A stretch of DNA of 42,224 nucleotides from Prorocentrum cordatum (taxonomy: Eukaryota > Sar > Dinophyceae > Prorocentrales > Prorocentraceae): assembly GCA_963575745.1 (NCBI GenBank), contig CAUYUJ010000367.1:72501-114724 (forward strand), given 5' to 3'. A model generated the notes under the pieces. The model had not been told where the DNA came from, searched no databases, and worked only from the letters and a program-made list of their open reading frames with translations. Position numbers and translations under genes: made by a program. Shown in pieces: positions 20,714 through 28,301 of this stretch (position 1 is its first letter; each line of letters opens with the position of its first letter).

Positions 20714-21096
20714 GAACTTCGTAGAGCTCCTAGCATGCCTAAGAGTGCTCAGCATGAAAAGAGAGGGCTTCTGGAAGCATTTCTCAGAAAAGAGAAAACA
20801 TGATTTTTCCATGTCGACATCAAGTTGGTTTCGCCAAGTGTTTCGACAGTAAAAATGCATCTAGAGAGCTCATATTAAGACGGAGAGGCCCTCATACTCG
20901 TATACGGGTGCTAAAAATCTGATTTCTCAAAATAAATGGTCAAATAAATATCTTTCAAATATTCGCAAAACCACCCAAAAGTTGCCACTTTGTCCGTCCG
21001 TGCCGGGTCGGCCAACTAGCTCCACCACGCGCCCAAATTCCTCTAGCTCATCGATGTCAAAGAGCTCTACGAGGTACTGGCGCCGGCGCTAAGCCG

Positions 21097-21105
21097 TCAA
21101 CCTGG
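21097..21105. repeat. Left target-site duplication of element C
   Basis: TCAACCTGG, repeated exactly at 26536-26544. Removing 21106-26544 leaves one copy and recreates a hairpin like those at 20681 and 27975. Confidence 0.85.
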
Positions 21106-23580
21106 TTTTTGGCGGTTTTGCGGGCAGCGAAGGCTCCGTCGAGGCCTGCCCGAGCCAAACGCCCAGCAGGGCGCCTCGAGCTCTCTGCGAGCTCTCAGCA
21201 CGCACTCGGCCGCCCCAATGAGGCGCTCCAGCGCCGTCAGTTCGGCATCAGTGACTGTAGGCAAGAGAAGGGCCGCCTCCGCAACATCTCTCCAAACGAG
21301 ACCGTCACAGGAGGCAGCAGGCTGAGGCGAGTCGGGGGCAGCGGAATGCCGCAGGCGCTTGGAGCAATGTTCAGGATGGGGGAGAAAGGCGGCCTCGAGA
21401 AAGAAACCAATACCACAACCAGACGCATCCACTCCGCCGTCGAAACGACCGCGGAGGGCAAAAAGCTCATGATACCCTAAAAGATCGGGTGGAACAGGCC
21501 TCATAGTGCAACACTCGCGGCCTTCCCGCGCACAATGTGTGAGGGCATCCGCCCTCTGGCTGTTCTCTCTGAATTCATGTTTGAGGAAGTCACGACCAAG
21601 GAAACTGAATCTGAGATGGTATCGATTTTCCAGCCACGCAATCATATCCACCAGCTTATCGACTCTCTTTTGATACACGTTATTTCCCACCCTCCACTTC
21701 CCCCGGCCCCTATTTATAATAAGAAGACTATCTCCGCAGAGCTCCACAGGGAACCCATCCGAAACAACATCCCACACCGTCGCCCTTTCATTTAGGATAG
21801 CTAACCGTTTTGCTAACTTTTCCGCCTCCGCTCCAGACACCTCCTGAGACATCAACTCATCCCAAGACATCTTTTCCACCACGGAGTCGGTCCCCTTTCC
21901 AGAATACACGAAATACTCAAACGCTTCCTCATGGCCACAGTGTTTCAGGTAATCAGGCATCTTGTCGAGGAACGTTTTCCAGGAAAACTCACCGTCCTTC
22001 CACCAAGAGGCGCCAAATAGGATATATGCCATGTAACTCCAAGGTCTTTCTCCTGATGCACCAGCTCCGACACGAATACGTTTCAGAGCACTAGCCTCCT
22101 TCCACGATCCCTTCTGTCTGAGGACCTCACTGAAGTCTGAACGAGCACCCTCCCACGATGGACACGAGCACAGCAGCATCCTTCTGGCGTCCCTCCAGGC
22201 ACGGGCACCATTAGGAGGAGCAATGGGGAGAGCCAGCCGGCGACGTTTGCAATCTTCCCGATTCGCATAAGCAGCACCCCAGTTAGTCGCATGATACTCC
22301 GCAACGTCTTTTGCCAGCAACCATGAACGATGCAATACACGTTGAACCGAACTCTGAAACCCATGATCGTGAAATAGCTTTCGAACAACATGCAAACGAG
22401 CAGGGCGCCATATGTCCCAGGATACACTGGCGGGTTTCGATTTATGACACATCCTCAACAAGCATGTGCCCTCAAAGACGTGGATTTTGTGAATCGAGTC
22501 CTTTTCCCACGCCAGCCCTTCCGAGCCGAAGAGCAGGGTAGATTGCACGATGGACTGATAACGTTTGAACTTCAGATGCCAACGCACCGCACGGGATCGA
22601 AAGTATTGGATATGGCCGAAGAATGCCTTGCGAGCAGCGTTGAGACGGCGGTCAACATCAACATGCGGCTCGCGAAAAGAAACCGCGATGTCATTCCCCA
22701 GTACGTTGAGGACGGAAACCTGCTGCAGCTCGACACTGACGTACTCATCAGCCCCATCGAGGCCGATATCCCCAGGCATATTAGAGCGATGGATACTGGT
22801 AAAGAATTTCCCAGGGGAGCAACCTATAGCAGCAAACTGTAGGCTATCCAACTTCCAATCAAACTTCCATTGATGCAAGGCGAGAGTAAAGTCATTCAAC
22901 TGTTGTTGAAAAGCCTTGGGATTCAGGCCTGAGCCAATGATGTACACATTGTCAGCCAAGATGAGATGGTTTACCACGGCGGTCTCTGTTGTCTGGTTGG
23001 TGTTGATACACTCGTAGCCTAGGCCTCCCTTGTCCCAGTCCTGAACAATATCAGCCCACATGGCTGCCACTACAGCGTTCCAACGTGCTGGGCTCTCGTT
23101 TCCTCCCGTCCTAACGTGCATGTCTACTTTGACCTCAGGGACCCCGAGACCCTCGAAGAGCACCGTGGAGACCTCGTCCGCCAGGGGTTCCAATAGAGCC
23201 AGCTGGAGGTACGGAGGAATACCGAGTCTTTCAAACGCAAGTGTGATCTTCTGAACCGTCATATTCTGGAAAGCTTGTTTAACGTCCAAACTGGCGATCA
23301 GCAGAGACCTATCCTTTCCCCAGATTGCCGCATGTTGGGCCGCACATTTGAGGGCCCCCGAGATCTCCCCACAGCAGCGCTCGGCCGCGAACCCGAAGAG
23401 CGAGATATGGGGCAACACCTTGGTAAAGTAGGGCTCCAGGACGACAAGGACCGACGACGAGTACCACTTCTTGATAGCACTCTCCACGGCAATACTCCTA
23501 GTAGCCTCCGAGAGATGGGTGAGCACTTTCAGCTTTTTCGGCATCAGGGTAATGAAGGCCTGGCGCCAAGATCCAGGCAC
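21097..23580 (-). CDS. Element C reverse transcriptase, connector and permuted RNase H
   Basis: Continuation of the polyprotein after a one-base shift at the T8 run (A8 at 23619-23626 on the plus strand). The frame is open back to that run, so the GTG at 23580 is probably not a real start. RT blocks: SWRQAFITLMPK (4-15), ESAIKKWY (33-40), LFGFAAERCCGEI (61-73), motif A ASLDVKQAF with D99, RTGGNESPARWN (157-168), motif C HLILADNVYII with D210 and N211, and a thumb-like NVLGNDIAVSF. The connector contains KLAKRLAILNERATVWDV. The RNase H carboxylates come in the order D617 (CGDSLLI), D678 (RENSQRADALTHCAREG), D714 (RGRFDGGVDASGCGIGF) and E780 (TVTDAELTALERL). The stop codon TGA (21097-21099) lies in the target-site duplication, outside the element. 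Expected function: nuclear target-primed reverse transcription of its own RNA and removal of the RNA strand. Confidence 0.93.
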   Translation of the reverse strand: MPGSWRQAFITLMPKKLKVLTHLSEATRSIAVESAIKKWYSSSVLVVLEPYFTKVLPHISLFGFAAERCCGEISGALKCAAQHAAIWGKDRSLLIASLDVKQAFQNMTVQKITLAFERLGIPPYLQLALLEPLADEVSTVLFEGLGVPEVKVDMHVRTGGNESPARWNAVVAAMWADIVQDWDKGGLGYECINTNQTTETAVVNHLILADNVYIIGSGLNPKAFQQQLNDFTLALHQWKFDWKLDSLQFAAIGCSPGKFFTSIHRSNMPGDIGLDGADEYVSVELQQVSVLNVLGNDIAVSFREPHVDVDRRLNAARKAFFGHIQYFRSRAVRWHLKFKRYQSIVQSTLLFGSEGLAWEKDSIHKIHVFEGTCLLRMCHKSKPASVSWDIWRPARLHVVRKLFHDHGFQSSVQRVLHRSWLLAKDVAEYHATNWGAAYANREDCKRRRLALPIAPPNGARAWRDARRMLLCSCPSWEGARSDFSEVLRQKGSWKEASALKRIRVGAGASGERPWSYMAYILFGASWWKDGEFSWKTFLDKMPDYLKHCGHEEAFEYFVYSGKGTDSVVEKMSWDELMSQEVSGAEAEKLAKRLAILNERATVWDVVSDGFPVELCGDSLLIINRGRGKWRVGNNVYQKRVDKLVDMIAWLENRYHLRFSFLGRDFLKHEFRENSQRADALTHCAREGRECCTMRPVPPDLLGYHELFALRGRFDGGVDASGCGIGFFLEAAFLPHPEHCSKRLRHSAAPDSPQPAASCDGLVWRDVAEAALLLPTVTDAELTALERLIGAAECVLRARRELEAPCWAFGSGRPRRSLRCPQNRQKPG

Positions 23581-26165
23581 GGCACGAAGACCACGAAATA
23601 TCTCATCAAAGCGATCAGAAAAAAAATACGAACGGTTCGATACGGGAGTTCTGTGAGCACCTCCGCGGAGATCCCATCTGGCCCTGACGCCTTTGCCGCA
23701 TGAAGACGAGAACGAGCTCGAAACACCGCTGAGACAGGCAGACGGGGAACATCCTGGGATCCAGCAGCCACGCGTGCACGCAGCGAGGCCAGAGAGAGAT
23801 GGGTACGCTCACGCTCGTCCACATCTGTGTAGCTCTGCGCGTGATCCAAGAGGGAGGCGTGCCAACCAACCCGATCCACGGACCCGTGGACGCTCTCGAT
23901 CGCGTGCTTCTGTGCCATCCTCCGCCCTTCCGAGAACCTCCAAGCCATCCATCTCCTGTCGAACTTCCTCTTCTCCTGGTCTCTCCTCCTCCTGAGCTTC
24001 TTGAACTCCTCCGACGTCTTGTCCCCTTCCCACCTCTTCACTTCCTCCTGCAATCGAATAAGTTCAGGGTGCCGACGGGGAGGGAGCATAGACGAGCAGG
24101 GGGTAGTCGAAGTAGCAGACGCCTCACGATGACAACGTTTCTCAATCTCTCCAAGGCTGGGGTTCTCGTCGATTGACGAGTCGAGACGTGTCTGAAACGA
24201 GCAGCCGTCGTGCCAGGTCAGCGGCATCCATCTGGATAGGCACCGCACAGCCCGTGCAACGCATCTGGGCGCGACGACTGGTCTATCAAGCTGCAACTCC
24301 GTTTGCACCAACGCGTGGTCACTAAACCTGCGAGTACTGCCCAACTCGCGAGGCCAGGACACCGTGGCGGGCGCAAACACGGTACCACGAGATACTAGCA
24401 CATAGTCCAAGACCTTCCCCGCCTCTCGTGCCCCTGTCCGATATCCGTACCATGTGATCTCTCTCTCCCTGAACGTGTTGCTGGCAACCAAGCTCTCCTC
24501 CATCATCCAGTCCTCCACCTTGATACGTAGTAACGAGTACCTCCTCCTCCTTTCCCTCTCCATCCCACCATCCCCATGACAAACATCAGCGCCTAGCATA
24601 CCTGGGCCCGTCAAGGCGGTGCCTTCGATGTCCGTGAGATGTGGTCTGACTTCCACATTCGCATCTGCAGCAACAACCAACTTGAGAGAACCATGCAAAC
24701 CTCCCCAGTACCGCCTGAGAAGAGAAATAGAGCGAAGACAAACATCCGTGATGTTGAGAGCCTCCCCCACAGAGCTGTCGGGAAGGTAGAATGAGACGAA
24801 GATAACCCCATTGAAAAGGACAGCCACCCATCTGTCACCACTAGACTGCTCACGTATTGCCGTTCCCCCACGGTACAATATGCCTGCCTTGCGACAGGAA
24901 GATAGCTGTGCACTAACCCCCAACTTAGCAAACCAGTCTGAATTAAAGTCGGCATTCTCACATTCCTGCAGGCCCAGCAGATCCCAATGGACATCGTGAG
25001 AGAGAAGACGCAGAACGTTATACTGATGATTGGCGGCCTTACCCGCCTTCTGGATGTTCTGCGAGCCACAGGTGACTGAGATAGCACCAGAGCCCCGCGA
25101 CGTTTGTCGACGACGGTTGACGGTAGCAAGCCTTTGCTCCATCGTTTCTGACGTGATGGCCAAACGGTGCAACAACGCAAAGGCATCCCAGTTTTCTTTG
25201 ATGATACGCCACTGGCCCGAACCACCGTACTGGCCACCGGCTGCGAACTCACCCAACTGCTTTCGATTTCCGTCTTCCGCTGGGTCGGTCCACATCTCAG
25301 AAGGTGTAGCCCCGCTGCCAGCCGTTTCTTTGAGTTTGATGTTGCGAAGGCACGAGTCTCTGGCCCAGATGCCATGAAACCGACCGATGGCCTGCAGGTG
25401 TGGTGTCTTCCACGGTGCGCTCTCAACCCTGAACTTTACTCGCGAGGGGAAGTTGGCACCATATCCCGCCATCTGATCCAGCAGAAGATTTTTCTGAGCA
25501 GCATCGTTCCAAGCAATTTCCCAGATCTTCTTGGCGCTCCAAAGGTCATCGTTTTCAGTGCCCGCATTGAATTTGATCCGAACACTCGCGTATGAAGCAC
25601 GATTACCCTGCAGACGACATGAACCCATGGGGTCGACCTTGGCACGAAGAAGAGGATCTTTCGTTTCCAGCACGGCTAGCAAATTTGTGACCAACTGATA
25701 TGCATTCCTGTCAGAGATAGAAGTACGATTACGCGTTTCTGCCGAAGTCCAGTCCTCCACCCATCCGTATGCTTCTACGAAGGATGGCGCAAAGTCCGAT
25801 GGGGCACCCGAGCGAGTCGAAGCACCCCCGAGGGAAGGAGGACCGTTTTTCATCTGCTGCTCAAGAGCCGTGATGCGCGCAGAATCAGTATGCTGCTGCT
25901 TTTGGAGATCAACGACTGCCTTCTCCGTTTTATCCGTCTTCTCGTGATGGGTCTGAAGTAATTGACGGCTCTCCTCACTCTCACGTTTTGATCGATCATC
26001 TTTGTCGAATGTCCATTCCAGGAAAGCCTTGAAACCAGAATCACTAGATTGACTGAGGATCACCTGACGTTGCTGCAACTCTTTGGCTCTCTCCTCTGCC
26101 ATCTCCAAATCACGCCTCCGTTTCCGATCATTGGCTTCGGCGTCAGACATCCGAGCGTCGGCCAT
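23544..26165 (-). CDS. Element C ORF1, APE endonuclease and start of RT
   Basis: I chose the ATG at 26165 (MADARMSDAEANDRKRRR), because the open frame upstream of it is a 12-bp repeat in the presumed 5' leader. Residue numbers here count from the longer frame starting at 26408. A basic, coiled-coil ORF1 region occupies 82-195. The conserved ORF1 block is at 208-350 (FAPSFVEAYGWVEDW, then SAPWKTPHLQAIGRFHGIW). An APE-type endonuclease spans about 443-705 with SQNIQKAG (Asn), LLGLQEC (Glu482), ADANVE (D582, N584), KVLDYVLV and FSDHAL (S696-H698). A basic linker follows, then the RT entry motif ASGPDGISAEVL. ORF1 and endonuclease are fused in one frame. The last 26 residues, after the T8 run, are out of frame; the homologous protein continues in the frame that ends at 21097. 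Confidence 0.9.
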   Translation of the reverse strand: MADARMSDAEANDRKRRRDLEMAEERAKELQQRQVILSQSSDSGFKAFLEWTFDKDDRSKRESEESRQLLQTHHEKTDKTEKAVVDLQKQQHTDSARITALEQQMKNGPPSLGGASTRSGAPSDFAPSFVEAYGWVEDWTSAETRNRTSISDRNAYQLVTNLLAVLETKDPLLRAKVDPMGSCRLQGNRASYASVRIKFNAGTENDDLWSAKKIWEIAWNDAAQKNLLLDQMAGYGANFPSRVKFRVESAPWKTPHLQAIGRFHGIWARDSCLRNIKLKETAGSGATPSEMWTDPAEDGNRKQLGEFAAGGQYGGSGQWRIIKENWDAFALLHRLAITSETMEQRLATVNRRRQTSRGSGAISVTCGSQNIQKAGKAANHQYNVLRLLSHDVHWDLLGLQECENADFNSDWFAKLGVSAQLSSCRKAGILYRGGTAIREQSSGDRWVAVLFNGVIFVSFYLPDSSVGEALNITDVCLRSISLLRRYWGGLHGSLKLVVAADANVEVRPHLTDIEGTALTGPGMLGADVCHGDGGMERERRRRYSLLRIKVEDWMMEESLVASNTFREREITWYGYRTGAREAGKVLDYVLVSRGTVFAPATVSWPRELGSTRRFSDHALVQTELQLDRPVVAPRCVARAVRCLSRWMPLTWHDGCSFQTRLDSSIDENPSLGEIEKRCHREASATSTTPCSSMLPPRRHPELIRLQEEVKRWEGDKTSEEFKKLRRRRDQEKRKFDRRWMAWRFSEGRRMAQKHAIESVHGSVDRVGWHASLLDHAQSYTDVDERERTHLSLASLRARVAAGSQDVPRLPVSAVFRARSRLHAAKASGPDGISAEVLTELPYRTVRIFFLIALMRYFVVFVPCLDLGARPSLP

Positions 26166-26174
26166 TGTGCAAAT

Positions 26175-26320
26175 AGAGAGCACTGAATGCAACACTGAAT
26201 GAAGTACTGGATGCAAAACTGAATGAAGCACTGAATGAAGCACTGAATGCAACACTGAATGCAGAACAGTGAGCTCACTGAATGAAACACTGAATGAAGC
26301 ACTGAATGAATAGACGCAAT
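26175..26320. repeat. 12-bp tandem repeat in the 5' leader of element C
   Basis: CTGAATGAAGCA-type units with variants CTGAATGCAACA and CTGGATGCAAAA, more than eight copies, upstream of the chosen ORF1 start. Read through, it gives a VLHS repeat, which I regard as untranslated leader. Confidence 0.85.
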
Positions 26321-26535
26321 GAGACAGCACCGAACAGACAGTGCGTGCACGATGGAGAGCACTCGATAATGCAGAATACCGCAGCAGAAAGGAATAGCAT
26401 GCCGACACGTGTGCAAAGATGTACGGTACTCAGGCAAAAGACTCTGAAGCACCGTGCACAGTAAGTGGAACAGTGCAGCTCGAGACGAGGGGGACCCCAG
26501 CGGTGAGACCAAGCCAAGCAGGAGGTAAACTCTGC

Positions 26536-26852
26536 TCAACCTGGTCACCGCCGGGAACCTCGTAGAGCTCCTTGCACCCGTAAGAAAGCTCAGAATCGAA
26601 GCGGAGAGCTTCTTGCAGCTTTTCTAGAAAAACGTCAGATTGTGATTCTTGGAGTGAAGATGAAGTCGGTTCCGGGAAGTCAACTAATACTAAATCTGGC
26701 TCTAGAGAGCTGTGCTGCTCAGAGAACAAAGTTTATATCCCAATGCTCGGCGTAAAAATTTGCTCTCTCAAAATAAATGGGCAAATATCTTTCAAATCTG
26801 AGCAAAACCGACCCAAAGTCACCACTTTGTCCTTTCTGGACGGGTCGATCAA
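26536..26852. repeat. Right target duplication of C, right palindrome arm and R1 module
   Basis: TCAACCTGG (26536-26544), then TCACCGCCGG, AACCTCGTAGAGCTCC and the R1 interior (GCTTCTTGCAGCTTTTC, CTCTCAAAATAAATGGGC, CACTTTGTCC), ending in GGGTCGATCAACTGGGCGCC. It is more diverged than the R1 copies at 20.7 and 27.97 kb. Confidence 0.85.
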
Positions 26853-27700
26853 CTGGGCGCCGGCGGTAAACCGTCAACCTTTGTTACCGCCGGGGGGCTC
26901 GTAGAGCTTCCTGACAACATATAATGTCGAAAAAATTACACAGAAAAAATAGATTTTCAGCCCAAGCAATTTCAGACCTCTCGGATGCAAGAGCCGAACG
27001 CCCCCGATGCTTCTGGGTTCTCTTCTGCACGAGCTCTGTAGCTCTCCTACAGCCCGAGTTACGTGCGTAAATCGACAGCACCTCTCAAGATGACTCGAAC
27101 AATACGAATAGTTGGGTAAACCTAGCTCGAGTATCAGACCGAGTTCAGACCTCTGCATGCGACAGACGGACGCGTCTGATCTCTGAATCGATTCCTGCCC
27201 TGCAGCCCCCCCCCAAAGCCGGAGTTAAGTGCAGGAAACCGACAGCACCTCTCAGGATGACTCAAACAATACGAATAGTTTCGCGGACCTAGTTCGGGCA
27301 GCAGACAGAGTTCGGAGCTCTGGATTCGAAAGACGGACGCGCCTGATGTCTCTGTATCGATTCCAGTGATTACCAGCCATGCAACCACCCTACAGCCCGA
27401 GTAAAGTGCAGAACCGACAGCATCTCTCAAGATGACTCGAACAATACGAATAGTTTCGCGAGCGACAGGCAGATGCGTCTGATCTCTCTGGATTGATTCG
27501 ATTCCTGTAATTACCAGCCCTGCAGCCCCCCCCCCCCAAAGCCGGAGTTAAGTGCAGGAAATCGACAGCGCCTCTCAGGATGACCCGAACAATACGAATT
27601 GTTTTGCGGACCTAGTTCGGACAGCAGACAGAGTTCGGAGCTCTCGATTCGAAAGGCGGACGCGCCTCATTTCTCCGCATCGATTCCAGTTCCCAGAGAG
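26853..27700. repeat. R2 composite unit 6, truncated
   Basis: Hairpin, then about four to five monomers; the unit lacks the GATGGCGAGCGGG tail and breaks off into the foldback sequence near 27700. C7-C10 runs are present in the CAGCCCCCC block of two monomers. Confidence 0.85.
26860..26893. other. Hairpin, perfect 10-bp arms
   Basis: CCGGCGGTAA and TTACCGCCGG. Confidence 0.9.
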
Positions 27701-27722
27701 CTCTCTGAGAGCTTGAGGGCTC

Positions 27723-27824
27723 TAGATTAGAAGCCGGACGGTGGTGGTGCCCGCCAGCAGCCCACCTGTGGAGCGACGGAAAGGAGCTTCTGGCGGGCGC
27801 CACCACCGTCCGGCTTCTAATCTA
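27723..27824. repeat. Foldback element with 35-bp arms
   Basis: Left arm 27723-27757, right arm 27790-27824; 34 of 35 positions are complementary (one T/C difference at arm position 26), with a 32-base loop. Both arms carry GAAGCCGGACGGTGGTGG on one strand or the other. A third, partial copy of the arm (CGCACGGTGGTGGTGCCTGC) lies at about 27910-27932, before the next hairpin. No gene is present in 27700-27965. Confidence 0.92.
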
Positions 27825-27965
27825 AAACCCTTTAGCTGTCAGCGAGCTCTCCAGGAATCTCCGCCGCTCCACGATCCCCGCAGCAACTCGCCCGGCCCGG
27901 CAGCGGGTCCGCACGGTGGTGGTGCCTGCCAGCAGCCCATGTCCGCCACTCCACGATCCCCGCAG

Positions 27966-28301
27966 CAACTGGCGCCGGCGGTGAACCGTCAACCTGGTCA
28001 CCGCCGGGAACCTCGTAGAGCTCCTCGCACGCGTAAGAGTGCTCAGCATCAAAAGAAAGGGTTTCTGGAAGCATTTCTCGAAAAAGAGAAACATGATTTT
28101 TTCATGTCGATATACAGTTGGTTCCGCCAAGTGTTTTGATAGTAAAAGTGCATGTAAAGAGCTCATATTAAGACGCAGAGGCCCTCATGGTCTACAGGTG
28201 CGAAAAATCAGCTTTCTCAAAATAAATGGTCAAATTTCTTTCAAATATTCGTAAAACCACCCAAAAGTTGTCACATTGTCCGTCGGGGCCGGGTCGGCCA
28301 A
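27966..28301. repeat. R1 module
   Basis: Complete copy: hairpin, AACCTCGTAGAGCTCC, GCGTAAGAGTGCTCAGCATC, TTCTGGAAGCATTTCTCG, CGCCAAGTGTTTTGATAG, CTCATATTAAGACGCAGAGG, CACCCAAAAGTTGTCACATT and GGCCGGGTCGGCCAACTGGG. It is closest to the copies at 20.68 and 33.64 kb. Confidence 0.9.
27975..28007. other. Hairpin, perfect arms of the GTGA/TCAC type
   Basis: CCGGCGGTGA and TCACCGCCGG; the loop carries GTCAACCTGG, identical to the C insertion point. Confidence 0.9.

Larger units (their letters stand above)
20676..21105. repeat. R1 module and complete left side of the palindrome occupied by element C
   Basis: R1 landmarks: hairpin with GTGA/TCAC arms, CTTCGTAGAGCTCC, GGGCTTCTGGAAGCATTTC, CCAAGTGTTTCGACAG, CTCATATTAAGACGGAGAGG, TTTCTCAAAATAAATGGTC and CACTTTGTCCG. 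It ends in GGGTCGGCCAACTAGC, AAAGAGCTCTACGAGGTACT and a diverged hairpin left arm (CCGGCGCTAA) followed by GCCGTCAACCTGG. Confidence 0.88.
21106..26535 (-). mobile_element. Element C: near-intact LINE with 9-bp target-site duplication
   Basis: About 5.4 kb, minus strand, bounded by TCAACCTGG direct repeats. The 3' end on the plus strand is TTTTTGGCGGTTTTGCGG; the 5' end contains GGAGGTAAACTC, also found at the 5' end of element A. It encodes ORF1 with coiled coil, endonuclease, RT and permuted RNase H in essentially one frame, broken by a single one-base shift at a T8 run (A8 at 23619-23626 on the plus strand). It has no long poly(A) tail. Confidence 0.93.

Noticed and set aside
26165-26408. 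N-terminal 81-residue extension of the element C protein (VLHS repeats)
   Set aside because: It is a translated 12-bp leader repeat; the homologous, basic ORF1 protein begins at the ATG at 26165.
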